A stretch of DNA of 64,000 nucleotides from Plantactinospora soyae (GCF_014874095.1 NZ_JADBEB010000001.1:6324001-6388000), one strand, 5' to 3'. Counted from the first letter of the stretch, positions 25,035 to 34,672 are shown. Notes: generated from the sequence alone by a model not told the origin. Numbers and translations are program-made.

Positions 25035-25847
25035 ATGGCCCGGCTTCCGAAACGGTTCCCCCTCATCCTGCTGACCGTCGCCGCGGTGCTGGCGAGCGGC
25101 GGTGCCGCGCAGGCCGGCGACGGCGGGGCCGAGGCCCGGCACGGCTCCGGTCACGGCGCCGCCTGCGGCAACCGGGCCCTGCTGTTCTGTGAGGACTTCG
25201 AACGGTTGCCCGTCGGCGGGGCCGCCTCGCTGGCCTGGGGAATCGACACCAAGGACGGCACCCTGACCGTCGAGCGGCAGCGGTCGGACAAGGTGCTGCG
25301 GGTGCACACCGAGGGCAACGGCCGGGCGTTCCTCCGGGTCGACGACTTCGCCGCTCCGGAGAACAGTTTCCACGGCCGGATGCGGCTGAAGGTCGACGCC
25401 TTCCCGACCGCGCCCGACTGGGCGCACTTCACCCTGGTCGAGGCGACCGGCTCGGGCAGCTCCGAGGTCGTCCGGCCGATCGGTGGGCAGTGGGCACCGC
25501 CGTTGGGCGCGTCGTACTGGGGTGTCGGGGCCGACGGTGGTCCGACCGGTGACTGGACCAACTGGCGCGAGTCCGCACCCACGGTCGAGGACCGGTGGCA
25601 GTGCTTCGAGTGGCGGTGGGACGCGTCGGACAACCGCATCGCGGTGTGGATCGACGGCGTGGCCCAGCCGGACATGACCGTCACGACCACCGAGCACGGC
25701 GGCAACCCGGTCGACTTCGTCCTGCCCCGGGCCGACACGGTGAAGATCGGCTGGCAGCTCTACCAGGGCGGCCCGACGCCGGACCACTTCGACCTGTGGC
25801 TGGACGACATCGCGCTCGCCCCGAACCGGATCGGTTGCGGTCGCTGA
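25035..25847 (+). CDS. Secreted Cip1-like / lyase-like beta-jellyroll protein
   Basis: 270 residues from ATG 25035, signal peptide about 1-27 (LILLTVAAVLASGGAAQAG). The mature part opens ALLFCEDFERLPVG and contains a jellyroll with FHGRMRLKVDAFPTAPDWAH, RWQCFEWRWDASDNRIAVWI, and ends HFDLWLDDIALAPNRIGCGR. This resembles fungal and actinobacterial Cip1/polysaccharide-lyase-like glycan proteins; a glycan target is likely but the reaction is not established. Four cysteines could form two disulfides. Monocistronic. Confidence 0.7.
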   Translation: MARLPKRFPLILLTVAAVLASGGAAQAGDGGAEARHGSGHGAACGNRALLFCEDFERLPVGGAASLAWGIDTKDGTLTVERQRSDKVLRVHTEGNGRAFLRVDDFAAPENSFHGRMRLKVDAFPTAPDWAHFTLVEATGSGSSEVVRPIGGQWAPPLGASYWGVGADGGPTGDWTNWRESAPTVEDRWQCFEWRWDASDNRIAVWIDGVAQPDMTVTTTEHGGNPVDFVLPRADTVKIGWQLYQGGPTPDHFDLWLDDIALAPNRIGCGR

Positions 25848-26015
25848 GGCCGTACCAGGTCCGGGAACCGGTCAGCGGTCCTGGAAGAGGCCGCCGGATC
25901 GGGCCCGCGACGGGTCGGTTTTTCGGCCCGTTTTCGGCGGTACTCGGGAAGGGGGCGTCGGGCGGAAACCGCTACCCTGGTAGTCCGTTCCCCACGACAG
26001 TACGGAGCTGATCTC

Positions 26016-26867
26016 GTGACCGCGCCCAACGACGGAGGGTATCCCGCCTTTCCGATCGACGTCCCGACCTCGGCCCGGATGTACGACTACTCGCTCGGCG
26101 GGAAGGACAACTTCCCGGTCGACCGGAAGGCCGTGCTGCACGTGTGTTCGCAGCAACCGGCCAGTTTGGACGTCACCCGGGAGAATCGCCTCTTCCTCTA
26201 CCGGGCGGTCCGGTTCATGGCCCGCGACCTCGGAATCCGACAGTTCATCGACCTGGGCAGCGGCCTGCCGACCCAGGCGAACGTGCACCAGGTGGCGCAG
26301 GAGTTCCAGCCGGGCGCCCCGGTGGTCTACGTCGACTTCGACCCGATCGTGCTGGCGCACGGGCGGGCCCTGCTGGCCGACGACGAGACGACCACGGTGA
26401 TCGCCGCCGACGTCACCGTGCCGGAGAAGATCCTCGCCGACGAGCAGGTACGTCGGATGATCGACTTCTCGCGACCGGTGGGCGTACTGCTGCTCTCGGT
26501 GACCCACTCCATTGTCGACGACGCGGCCGTGCACCATCTGCTCGGCGCGGTCCGGGAGGCACTCGTTCCGGACAGCTACCTGGCGTACTCGCAGTTGGCC
26601 GGGACCACCCAGGAGGGTGTGGACGAGGGCAACGCGATGGTGAAGAAGATGGGCATTCCCTGGAAGAACCGCACCCTGGCGGAGGTGGCGGAGTTCGTGC
26701 GCGGCTTCGAGCCGGTGGAGCCGGGAATGGTCGACGTGAAGACCTGGCGTCCCGACCCCACCCAGCCGCCGTTGTCGCCGGTCGACGAGGCGCTGCGCCC
26801 GTACCTCGGCAGGGGCGCGGAGGAGACCCGGTTCTACGAGTACGGCGGCGTGCTGCGCCGTCCCTGA
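26016..26867 (+). CDS. SAM-dependent methyltransferase (DUF574 / Methyltransf_19)
   Basis: 283 residues from GTG 26016 with GGAGCTG upstream. Typical of the actinomycete DUF574 family: PTSARMYDYSLGGKDNFPVD at the N-terminus, SAM motif I as QFIDLGSGLPTQANVHQVAQ, acidic loop VVYVDFDPIVLAHGRALLAD and the ending TRFYEYGGVLRR. Many paralogues exist per genome and substrates are unknown. It faces the M64 peptidase gene across a clear hairpin. Confidence 0.92.
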   Translation: MTAPNDGGYPAFPIDVPTSARMYDYSLGGKDNFPVDRKAVLHVCSQQPASLDVTRENRLFLYRAVRFMARDLGIRQFIDLGSGLPTQANVHQVAQEFQPGAPVVYVDFDPIVLAHGRALLADDETTTVIAADVTVPEKILADEQVRRMIDFSRPVGVLLLSVTHSIVDDAAVHHLLGAVREALVPDSYLAYSQLAGTTQEGVDEGNAMVKKMGIPWKNRTLAEVAEFVRGFEPVEPGMVDVKTWRPDPTQPPLSPVDEALRPYLGRGAEETRFYEYGGVLRRP

Positions 26868-26892
26868 CACCAACGCGTCATCCGCGAGTGGC

Positions 26893-26929
26893 CGGTGGTG
26901 GAACGGCTGACGACACCGTCCCACCACCG
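26893..26929. terminator. Bidirectional terminator hairpin
   Basis: CGGTGGTGGAACGG (26893-26906) pairs with CCGTCCCACCACCG (26916-26929) across a 9-base loop, with one mismatch. It lies between the convergent methyltransferase and M64 genes, where a shared terminator is expected. No T-run follows, usual for GC-rich actinomycetes. Confidence 0.75.
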
Positions 26930-26946
26930 AGGCCCAACACCACAGG

Positions 26947-29373
26947 TCAGAGCGCCGCGCACTCGCCACTGCGCTGGCCGCGCAGCTCGTTGCGGACCCC
27001 GAAGTCGGAGACCGGACCTCCGGTACAGCTGAGCAGACCACTGATCCGGTTGCCGACCAGTGCCAGCCCGTGCTCGCCGGAGGCGTTGCCGGCGAGCCGG
27101 ACCGCGCCGCTGAAGGTGCTGCCGACACTCGTCACGGTGCCGGTCGTGCCGGAGATCTGGACGGAGCCACTGACCGTGGCGCCGAGCAACTGCACCACGG
27201 CGGCCCGGTCGGCCCGGACCCCGCCCGCGATCGCGCCGCCGGAGACGACCAGCGAGGCGCCGGGTCGCACCGTGACCAGGCCGGCCACCCGGGCGTCACG
27301 CAGGCAGGTCACCCCGGCGGCGACGACCAGGTTGCCGGCGTACGGCCCCGAGAGCGTACGGGTGCAGGACGGTGACGCCCCGGGCAGTACGGTCGCCCGG
27401 AACTCGTCGGGGCTGCCGATGTTCCCGGCGGCGTCGATGCCCCGGTGCTCGACGGTGTGCGTACCGTAGCCGGGCTCGGTCTCCTCGAACACCGCCTTCG
27501 AGAGCCCACCCGAGCCCAGGTTCCCGTAGACCAGGGACTTGATCACCGTTCCGGTCGGGGTGAACAGGAACGGCGTGCCGGCCGGCGCGTCCGGCCAGCC
27601 GAAGTAGTTGAACCAACCGTCCCGGTCGAGGCGGAACTCGCCCACCGTGAACCCCGGACGGTCGTCGACCGGGTCGAGGCCCATGGTGAACCGCTCGAAG
27701 TACACGTTGTGCGGCACGTTGCCGGCCAGCGTGGTGAGCGGCGGGGAGAGGGTGGCGGTGGTACCCGCCTCGACGTTGTCGACCGTCCAGGTACGGCTGT
27801 CGGAGTCCCCGCCCGGGTCGGCCGGGTCGGTCACCGTCGCGGTCAGCTGGTGGCTGCCGGCGGGCAGACGTAGGGCGCCCAGGTCGAGGTTGCGGCTGTT
27901 GTGCGGGTTGGGCACGACCGCGCCGTCGAGTCGCCAGGTCACCTCCAGCACCCGGTCGGTCGGGTGGGTGGTCTCGACGTAGACGACGTCCTGGCCGCCC
28001 ACCGCACGCCCGTCGGTCTGGGTCGACGCGGTGATCGCCACCTGCACCGGTGCCGGAACGGTCGGCTCGGCGCCCACCGTCCACTGCCGGCTCTGGGTCA
28101 GGGCGGGGCCGGTGCGGATCGCCGGGTCCCGGACGAACCCGGTCGGATCCTGGACCGTCACCCGTACGACGTCGCCGGGGCGGACGTCGAGGGTGGCGAG
28201 GTCGAGGTTGCGGCTGTTCGCCGTGTCGGGGACCGGTGCACCGTTCACCGTCCAGCTCACGTCGAGTTCGTGGTACCCGGGATGCTGGGTCTCCACCCAG
28301 AGCACGTCCGTCCGGCCGACGGGCCGGTCGGTGGGGCGGGCGGAGAGGGCCATCGCGTTGGTGTCCCGGCGACCGGAGATCCGTTGCGTCATGATCTCGC
28401 GGCTGACCTGGTCGTAGTGGAAACCGATCCAGCGCATGATCGAATGCTCGCTGGGCCGCCAGACGTTCGACGTCGAGTACATCCCGCTCTCGTACCGGCC
28501 GATGACGCCGCCGGACTCGCTCTCCTCGCCGAGCCAGCGCCACCACTTGGCCTGCTGGGCGATCATCTGCTGCTCGGTCAGCCGGGTGTGGTGCCGCGAC
28601 GTCGGCTCGGTGCAGTTGCTGGTGCAGTACGGGCCGCCGGGCACGGGCCGGTCCGAGTACGGGTACTCGTCCTGGAGTTGGCCGAGCGAGTGCCCCAGCT
28701 CGTGCGGGCTGATCAGTGGTCCCTGCGGGGCGCCGCCCGAGGTGGTCGCGTTGGTGCCGCCGATCCCGCCGTAGGTGTCGGTGTTGGCGATCGCCAACAC
28801 CTGCCGGTTACTGGCGGTGACGCCCAGCGGTGCCACCAGGTCCCGCAGATAGCCGTTGAGCGCCTGGGTGCCGTAGCTCTGGAAGGTGATGCCCCGGGCG
28901 AGCGGGTTCGTGCAGCCGTCCGCGTAGTGCAGGCCGAGCGGCGTGATCCGGTCCGGGTTCGGCGGATCGTCGTCGGGATCGCAGCGGATGCCGGACTCGC
29001 CGGAGACGATCTCGATGACGTACACGTTGAAGTAGTTGCGGTAGCTGCGGTACGGCTCGATGCTCCACTGCACGTTCATGTGCCGGTCCACGTCCGCGTG
29101 GAACTTTCCGAGTTCGGCCGCCGTGTAGCCGTCGCCGAGGACCACGAGATTGAGTCGCTCGCTGGCCGGGCCGGTGACCTGGAGCGGTACGAGTCGCGCG
29201 CTGCCGACCTCGGGGCCGGCGGCCTGGGTGGGCTGGGCCACGGCGAGCAGCGCGGCGACGAGGGCCAGGGAGCCGAGGGCGGCGAGGGGGCGCCGGATCG
29301 ACCTTCCCGGACCCGATCGGGGGTGGTCGTCGCCGGCAGGACGCCCGGCGATCCAGTGGTCGGCATCGATCAT
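26947..29373 (-). CDS. Secreted M64 family metallopeptidase
   Basis: 808 residues. Signal region about 26-52 (LAALGSLALVAALLAVAQPT). M64 (IgA peptidase) domain at about 60-340 with NLVVLGDGYTAAELGKFHAD and the zinc motif HELGH at 224-228, third ligand Glu236 in HELGHSLGQLQDEY. Two Ig-like repeats follow (ELDVSWTVNGAPVPDTANSR and LEVTWRLDGAVVPNPHNSRN), then an OmpL47-type beta domain (GTHTVEHRGIDAAGNIGSPD) and a C-terminal domain of repeated GxV turns. A secreted endopeptidase whose extra domains probably bind substrate or the cell surface. The substrate is unknown. Confidence 0.92.
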   Translation of the reverse strand: MIDADHWIAGRPAGDDHPRSGPGRSIRRPLAALGSLALVAALLAVAQPTQAAGPEVGSARLVPLQVTGPASERLNLVVLGDGYTAAELGKFHADVDRHMNVQWSIEPYRSYRNYFNVYVIEIVSGESGIRCDPDDDPPNPDRITPLGLHYADGCTNPLARGITFQSYGTQALNGYLRDLVAPLGVTASNRQVLAIANTDTYGGIGGTNATTSGGAPQGPLISPHELGHSLGQLQDEYPYSDRPVPGGPYCTSNCTEPTSRHHTRLTEQQMIAQQAKWWRWLGEESESGGVIGRYESGMYSTSNVWRPSEHSIMRWIGFHYDQVSREIMTQRISGRRDTNAMALSARPTDRPVGRTDVLWVETQHPGYHELDVSWTVNGAPVPDTANSRNLDLATLDVRPGDVVRVTVQDPTGFVRDPAIRTGPALTQSRQWTVGAEPTVPAPVQVAITASTQTDGRAVGGQDVVYVETTHPTDRVLEVTWRLDGAVVPNPHNSRNLDLGALRLPAGSHQLTATVTDPADPGGDSDSRTWTVDNVEAGTTATLSPPLTTLAGNVPHNVYFERFTMGLDPVDDRPGFTVGEFRLDRDGWFNYFGWPDAPAGTPFLFTPTGTVIKSLVYGNLGSGGLSKAVFEETEPGYGTHTVEHRGIDAAGNIGSPDEFRATVLPGASPSCTRTLSGPYAGNLVVAAGVTCLRDARVAGLVTVRPGASLVVSGGAIAGGVRADRAAVVQLLGATVSGSVQISGTTGTVTSVGSTFSGAVRLAGNASGEHGLALVGNRISGLLSCTGGPVSDFGVRNELRGQRSGECAAL

Positions 29374-29520
29374 CGGCCGAGGCTAACCCGGGCCGGCCGG
29401 TCGGGATACCCATCAACTGCCGTAACTCTCCGCCGGGCTCGCCCTACAGGCGCCGGAGGGCCATCTACGATCTAGCCGGTTGCCTGAACCGAATTGTCAT
29501 CGTTGGCCCCGGAAGGATAT

Positions 29521-30561
29521 ATGAGCGAGTACGCGTTGTTGATTCTGCCGTCGTCGAACCGCGTCTACGCGGAGGCCTCGGTCGCCCTGACCCGGGCCGA
29601 GCTGGCGGTCTTCGACCGGGCCGTACTCGGCGGTCGGCTGTCCGACGTCTCGGAGACGACCATCGGCGGCGTCCGGTACGTCACCTTCGCGGCCGACCGG
29701 CTCGACGAGCGGGACACGGCGTACCTGGCCAACCTGTCGTCGATCTACGCGTTGTTCGAGGTCACCGGCGAACTGCTCCGCCCGGTCGAACTGCACCGGC
29801 TCGACCGGTTCGACGACGACCTGCTGACCATTCCCAAGTATCCGGGGAAGACCAACGAGCAGTTCACCAAGCTGCTGCTCAACGTGACGCTGCTCGCCTC
29901 GGACTTCGCGCCGGAGATGCTCCGCCGGAAGTTCACCGTGCTGGATCCGCTCTGCGGCCGGGGCACCACCCTGAACCAGGCGCTGACGTACGGCTTCGAC
30001 GCCGCGGGGATCGACCGGGACCAGAAGGACTTCGAGGCGTACTCGACGTACATCCAGACCTGGTTGAAACGGAAGCGGGTCAAGCACCGGGTGGAGTCGT
30101 CGGGGCTGGTACGCCGGGAGCGGAAGGTGGTGGGTCGGCGGCTACAGGTCACCCTGGCGGCCGACAAGGAGGCGTACAAGGCGGGGGAGACACAGCGGCT
30201 GGACGTGGTGAACGCGGACACCACCCGGAGTCTGGAGTTCTTCCGGCCCGGCACCGTGGACCTGCTCGTCGCGGACGCCCCGTACGGCGTACAGCACGGC
30301 AGCCGGACCGCCGAGAAGGGGCTGGCGCGTAGCCCGCTCGCCCTGCTCGACGAGGCGGTACCCGTCTGGGCCGAACTGCTGCGTCCCGGTGGGGCGATCG
30401 GCATTGCCTGGAACACCCACGTCGCCCGCCGCGAGGAGGCGGCACAACTGCTCGCCGACTCCGGCCTGGAGGTGCTGACGACCGGCCCGTACCTGGAGTT
30501 CGCGCACCGGGTCGACCAGTCGATCGTCCGGGACGTCCTGGTCGCCCGCCGCCCCCGCTAG
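29521..30561 (+). CDS. TRM11-family SAM-dependent methyltransferase
   Basis: 346 residues from ATG 29521 with GGAAGGAT just upstream. An N-terminal THUMP-like region (residues about 1-110) is followed by a Rossmann methyltransferase: motif I VLDPLCGRGTTLNQALTYGF and motif IV LLVADAPYGVQHGSRTAEKG. The catalytic motif is DAPY rather than the DPPY or NPPY usual for N-methylation of bases. Likely a tRNA or other nucleic-acid guanine/adenine methyltransferase; the exact target is not known. Ends 8 bp before the second 56-bp repeat. Confidence 0.85.
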   Translation: MSEYALLILPSSNRVYAEASVALTRAELAVFDRAVLGGRLSDVSETTIGGVRYVTFAADRLDERDTAYLANLSSIYALFEVTGELLRPVELHRLDRFDDDLLTIPKYPGKTNEQFTKLLLNVTLLASDFAPEMLRRKFTVLDPLCGRGTTLNQALTYGFDAAGIDRDQKDFEAYSTYIQTWLKRKRVKHRVESSGLVRRERKVVGRRLQVTLAADKEAYKAGETQRLDVVNADTTRSLEFFRPGTVDLLVADAPYGVQHGSRTAEKGLARSPLALLDEAVPVWAELLRPGGAIGIAWNTHVARREEAAQLLADSGLEVLTTGPYLEFAHRVDQSIVRDVLVARRPR

Positions 30562-30569
30562 GTATTTCG

Positions 30570-30625
30570 GTTAGGAAGGGCCCCTTCTTCTACAGAAAAC
30601 GATAGGAAGGGGCCCTTCCTTGCAC
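30570..30625. repeat. 56-bp dispersed palindromic element, copy 2
   Basis: Same length and layout as the copy at 17967-18022: GTTAGGAAGGGCCCCTTCTT, spacer CTACAGAAAA, then CGATAGGAAGGGGCCCTTCC and TTGCAC. The differences are partly compensatory in the first core. Here it sits between convergent genes, touching the stop of the M23-type gene (30627), and could act as a terminator at this site. Confidence 0.85.
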
Positions 30626-30626
30626 G

Positions 30627-31565
30627 TCAGTAGCTGCAGCCGGAGGTGGGGAGGCTGGTTGCCGCCGGCGGGGTGACGCCGTCGTAGAGGGCCAGCAGGA
30701 AGTTCTGCGGGCACCGGAGAGTGCCGCTGGTCCGGATGCCGAAGTGCAGGTGTGGACCGGTGGAGTTGCCGGTGTTGCCGGTCGAGCCGATCCGCTGACC
30801 GGCGGTGACGGTGGCGCCACTGGCGACCGACCACGCGGAGAAGTGGCAGTAGGTGTAGACCGCGCCGTCGGTGCCGGTCAGGTTGATGCCCTGGCCGCAA
30901 CTGCTGTCGTTGACCCGGGCCACGGTGCCGGCCCGGACGGCGTACGCGGCGGTGCCGCTCGGTACCGGCAGGTCGATGGCGGCGTAGTCGTGGTGCGGGT
31001 CGTCGTACTCGCTGCGCGGCAGGGCGGTCCGGGGCAGTGGCATCGAGTACGTGGTACCGCCACCGGTGGCGGTGGTGACCCGTACGGCGTCGGCGATCAC
31101 GTAGCCGGTGCCGCTGGTCCACCGGCTGACCCCGACCGCGTTGTAGTCACCGGCGGCGAGGGAGAAGGTGCCCAACGCGACCCACCGGCCACCGTTGGCC
31201 CGCTGGTTGACCGGGATGCTCTGGGTGCCGCTGGTGGTGACCACCATGAACGGGGTGGCGTTGTTGTACCCGGGATCGGCGGGGTACCAGACCTCGACGA
31301 GATAGCTGCCGGCGCTCGGCACGTTGACCTTGAACCAGGCGGCGTCGCTGGCGGTGGTGTCGGGGTCGGCGAACCGGTAGTCGGCGCCCTGCTTCTGGCT
31401 GGAGTAGCTGGAGGTACCCCAGCTCGCGCTGCCGGTGAACCGGTCGGCGGTGGCGTTGTCGACGGTCACCGTCGCGGCGGCGGCCGGGGCGCTCGGCAGC
31501 AGGACCGTGGTGGCGAGTGTGGCTGCGACGAGGACGGTCCAGCTACGTGCGTAACCGATCTTCAT
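30627..31565 (-). CDS. Secreted M23-type peptidase with golvesin-like domain
   Basis: 312 residues from ATG 31565. Signal peptide about 1-32. Residues about 33-168 form a golvesin C-terminal/xanthan-lyase-type beta domain (NATADRFTGSASWGTSSYSS, AGSYLVEVWYPADPGYNNAT). Residues about 185-290 are an M23 LytM-like fold with H191/H192 and D198 in DPHHDYAAIDLPVPSGTAAY, H241 and the HxH pair H272/H274 in GNSTGPHLHFGIR. All zinc-site residues appear present, so it may cut peptidoglycan cross-links outside the cell. Transcribed towards the 56-bp element, which may end it. Confidence 0.88.
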   Translation of the reverse strand: MKIGYARSWTVLVAATLATTVLLPSAPAAAATVTVDNATADRFTGSASWGTSSYSSQKQGADYRFADPDTTASDAAWFKVNVPSAGSYLVEVWYPADPGYNNATPFMVVTTSGTQSIPVNQRANGGRWVALGTFSLAAGDYNAVGVSRWTSGTGYVIADAVRVTTATGGGTTYSMPLPRTALPRSEYDDPHHDYAAIDLPVPSGTAAYAVRAGTVARVNDSSCGQGINLTGTDGAVYTYCHFSAWSVASGATVTAGQRIGSTGNTGNSTGPHLHFGIRTSGTLRCPQNFLLALYDGVTPPAATSLPTSGCSY

Positions 31566-31806
31566 GGAGGACCCTTCGCGACTCGGGCGGGGCACAATGT
31601 GAAGGTATTTAACCAACCAGCGCTAAGTTTGGAAAGACTTCTACATAGGTCCGGCTGGATGGTTCGAATCGACGTGACGAGCGGTTTGCCGGGCTAATCC
31701 GGCTATTCGAGTATTAGGGGGCTCAGCCCCGATTTAGAGTGACCTGGTCGGACGAGCTGACCGCCAGCGGTGCCGGTCGCCCCGACGTACCACGGAGGGG
31801 TCCGGA

Positions 31807-32913
31807 ATGACTGACCAGCTGACCAGCGACGAGCCCTGCGGCGCGCTCGAACTGGTCTGCGCCTTCACCGGGGCCATGCCGACCGGGGTCGGCGTCTCCC
31901 GGCGCGGTCGGATCTTCGTGACCTTCCCGAAGTGGGGCGACGAGGTCGGCGCCACCGTCGTCGAGCTGCGCGACGGCACCTGCCAGCCCTATCCCGACCA
32001 GGCCTGGAACGACCCGAGCGGAAACGACGACGCCGAGTCGTTCGTCTCGGTGCAGAGCGTGGTCGTCGACCCGTCGGACCGGCTCTGGGTGGTGGACACC
32101 GGCAGCCCGATGCTCCAGCCGACCCGCCCCGGCGGACCGAAGCTCGTCTGCGTCGACCTCGACACCGACCGGGTCACCCAGACCATCCTGTTCCCCGCCG
32201 AGGTGGCGCTGCCGACGTCGTACCTCAACGACGTCCGGTTCGACCTGCGTCGGCGCTCGGCCGGGGTCGCGTTCGTCACCGACTCGACCAACTCGGGACC
32301 GAACGGGATCATCGTGGTGGACCTGGCCAGCGGTACGTCCTGGCGACGCCTGCACGACCATCCGTCCACCAAGGCCGAGTCCCTGGTCGACTTCCGGCCA
32401 CTCGTCGAAGGGCGCCCCTTCCTGATGCGGCCGCCCGACGCCCCGCCCAGCCCGGTCAGCTTCGGCTCGGACGGCATCGCGATCTCGGCAGACGGCAGCC
32501 GCCTCTACTACTGCCCGTTGATGTCCCGCCGGCTCTACAGCGTCGACATCGACGCGCTCGTCGACCGGTCGATGGACGACGCCGAGGTGGCCGCCACGGT
32601 CTGTGACGAGGGGGACAAGGGCAGCGGCGCCGATGGTCTGGAGACCGACGACGCCGGCCGGATCTACGTCACCGCGTACGAGCAGAACGCCATCCTGCGC
32701 CGGAACCCGGACGGGGCGTACGAGACGGTGGTCCGCGATCCACGGCTGCTCTGGCCGGACACCATGTCGATCGGCGCCGACCGGTACCTCTACGTCACGG
32801 CGAACCAACTCCACCGCCAGCCGGACTACTCCGGCGGGATCGACCGACGGCGCCGCCCGTACGCCCTCTTCCGGTTCGCCATCGACGCCGGCCCGGTTTC
32901 ACTCGTGCCCTGA
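31807..32913 (+). CDS. Yellow/MRJP-like (SMP-30-type) beta-propeller protein
   Basis: 368 residues from ATG 31807 behind GGAGGGG. Beta-propeller with the yellow/major royal jelly family pattern: PTGVGVSRRGRIFVTFPKWG, VQSVVVDPSDRLWVVDTGSP, LPTSYLNDVRFDLRRRSAGV, AFVTDSTNSGPNGIIVVDLA and GADGLETDDAGRIYVTAYEQ. No signal peptide. Bacterial members are of uncertain function (lactonase- or tautomerase-like). It is 279 bp upstream of the acyl carrier protein operon in the same direction; joint function is possible but not shown. Confidence 0.85.
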   Translation: MTDQLTSDEPCGALELVCAFTGAMPTGVGVSRRGRIFVTFPKWGDEVGATVVELRDGTCQPYPDQAWNDPSGNDDAESFVSVQSVVVDPSDRLWVVDTGSPMLQPTRPGGPKLVCVDLDTDRVTQTILFPAEVALPTSYLNDVRFDLRRRSAGVAFVTDSTNSGPNGIIVVDLASGTSWRRLHDHPSTKAESLVDFRPLVEGRPFLMRPPDAPPSPVSFGSDGIAISADGSRLYYCPLMSRRLYSVDIDALVDRSMDDAEVAATVCDEGDKGSGADGLETDDAGRIYVTAYEQNAILRRNPDGAYETVVRDPRLLWPDTMSIGADRYLYVTANQLHRQPDYSGGIDRRRRPYALFRFAIDAGPVSLVP

Positions 32914-33192
32914 CGTCGCTGAGATCAATTGAACCGAATCATTAGCGCCAATATCAACATCAGAACAGGTCATCGTCTGACACCGGCTGATCGTTCGGCG
33001 GCGATATCGGTTTCTTGGCACTGAATCAACCTGATCGGGCTGCGGTAACGACCTATTCGGTCGGCGCGATCGAGCTCTTTGGTCGCATCTTGAACGATTC
33101 CCGCCTCGTTTCCTTCCTGGAAAACTTCACTGGGAGCCCACCCGCAACTTCCACGGAAACGTGGCGCGCGGGGATCGGGAGAGGAGCCGGAC

Positions 33193-33453
33193 TTGGCACA
33201 GACGGAGGCGGTGTCGGCCGCAGGGCTGCGCGACCTGGCGGCCGAGATTTTCGAGGTCAGCCCGGACGAGGTCACCGATGCGGCGGCGTTCTACGAGGAC
33301 CTCGGGATCGACTCGGTGCAGAAGGTCGAATTCGTGGTCCGGATCGAGCGGCAGCTGGGCGTACGGCTGACGAACGAGGAGGCGGCGGGACTCCAGGACT
33401 TCGGTGACGCTCTCGCCGTACTCCGGGATCGGGGTATCTCCATTGAGCCGTGA
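33193..33453 (+). CDS. Acyl carrier protein
   Basis: 86 residues from TTG 33193, set by GAGGAG 6 bases upstream. The phosphopantetheine site is Ser41 in EDLGIDSVQKVEFVVRIERQ, with the usual acidic first half. First gene of a four-gene operon in which every stop overlaps the next start. The DSVQ site (instead of DSL) and the downstream KS pair suggest a dedicated secondary-metabolism or specialised acyl carrier rather than the fatty-acid AcpP. Its promoter should lie in the AT-rich 279 bp upstream. Confidence 0.93.
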   Translation: MAQTEAVSAAGLRDLAAEIFEVSPDEVTDAAAFYEDLGIDSVQKVEFVVRIERQLGVRLTNEEAAGLQDFGDALAVLRDRGISIEP

Positions 33454-34672
33454 CCGGATCAGCGACCGGCGCCGAGCCGTGGCGATCTCGGGCGTCGGCG
33501 CGGTGTCCGGGGCCGGACTCGGCAGCGAGGCACTCTGGACGGCGGTGACCGACCGGCGGGTCCTGACCGGCCCGGTGACCCGGTTCGACATGTCCCGGTA
33601 CCCGGCGCGCTGCGGCGTCGAGGTGCCGTCCGCCGCCGTCGCCGCGCTCGACTCGGTGGTACCCGGGCACGAATCCCTCGCCGCCCGCTACCTCGCGGCC
33701 GCCGCGCTGGAGGGACTCCGGCACGCCGGCCTGCCGGCGCACGGACCCAAGCAGCGGCTGGGCGCGTTCGTCGGCACGGTGATGGCCACCCGGCCGATCC
33801 TGGACCGGGGCATCGGGCCGGGCCGGCTCGCCGTTCCCGGGCTCGGGTGGGCCCGGCCCGACGGTGTGCTGGACACGCTGCGGGAGACGGTCCAGGTCAC
33901 CGGACCGACGGTGCTGCTCGCACCCGGCTGCGCCGCCGGGAACAGCGCGATCGCCGCCGGCTGCCGGGCGATCGCCGCCGGTGAGGTCGACGTGGCCGTC
34001 TGCGGCGGGGTCTCCGAACTGTCCCTGGAGATCCTCGCGATGTTCACCTCGCTGCGGGCCCTCGCGGTGGACATGGTCCGGCCGTTCGACGTCAACCGCC
34101 GGGGCACCATTCCGGGGGAGGGGGCCGGGGTGCTGGTGCTGGAGCCGGCCGACCGGGTCGTGGCCCGGGGGCGACGCCCGTTGGCCCGGGTGCTGGCCTG
34201 TGCAGCCGCCGCCGACGCGCACAATCCGACCCAGCCGCATCCGGACGGCAACGGTCTGGTGTCGACGGTGCACGGCTGCCTGGACCAGGCCGGACTGACC
34301 GCCGACGACGTCGACTGGGTCTGCGCGCACGGTACCGGCACGCCGGCCAGCGACGGGATCGAGGCGCGGGCGGTGGCGAAGGCGTTGGCCGGGCGGCGCC
34401 GACCGGTGGTCTCGTCCCTCAAGGGACAGTTCGGGCACGCCGAGGGCGCCGCGGCTGCCCTGGAGGCGGTGGTCGCGGTCCGGGCCCTCGCGGAGGACTT
34501 CGTGCCGGGCAACGTGACGCTGATCGAGCCGGATCCCGTGTGCGGGGGCATCGATCTGGTCGAGCCCGCGGGCCGCCGGACACCGGTGCGGTCCGTGCTC
34601 AGCCAGGCCTTCGGATTCGGTGGCGGCGTGTCGACCATACTGCTGGGAAAGGGCGAGAGTGCTGCCGGTTAG
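33443..34672 (+). CDS. Beta-ketoacyl synthase (KS-alpha, FabF-like)
   Basis: About 409 residues from TTG 33443, which overlaps the carrier-protein stop by 11 bp; GTG 33404 is the alternative. KAS II fold with intact triad: Cys163 in LAPGCAAGNSAIAAG, His296 in WVCAHGTGTPASDG and His332 in LKGQFGHAEGAAAA. It therefore can do decarboxylative Claisen condensation on the adjacent carrier protein. The start of the next gene overlaps its stop, matching the KS/chain-length-factor gene pairs of type II PKS. Substrate unknown. Confidence 0.9.
   Translation: MSRDRISDRRRAVAISGVGAVSGAGLGSEALWTAVTDRRVLTGPVTRFDMSRYPARCGVEVPSAAVAALDSVVPGHESLAARYLAAAALEGLRHAGLPAHGPKQRLGAFVGTVMATRPILDRGIGPGRLAVPGLGWARPDGVLDTLRETVQVTGPTVLLAPGCAAGNSAIAAGCRAIAAGEVDVAVCGGVSELSLEILAMFTSLRALAVDMVRPFDVNRRGTIPGEGAGVLVLEPADRVVARGRRPLARVLACAAAADAHNPTQPHPDGNGLVSTVHGCLDQAGLTADDVDWVCAHGTGTPASDGIEARAVAKALAGRRRPVVSSLKGQFGHAEGAAAALEAVVAVRALAEDFVPGNVTLIEPDPVCGGIDLVEPAGRRTPVRSVLSQAFGFGGGVSTILLGKGESAAG

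Noticed and set aside
32914-33192. Promoter elements upstream of the acyl carrier protein
   Set aside because: The region is AT-rich relative to its surroundings and surely holds a promoter, but no -35/-10 pair with proper spacing could be defended by eye.
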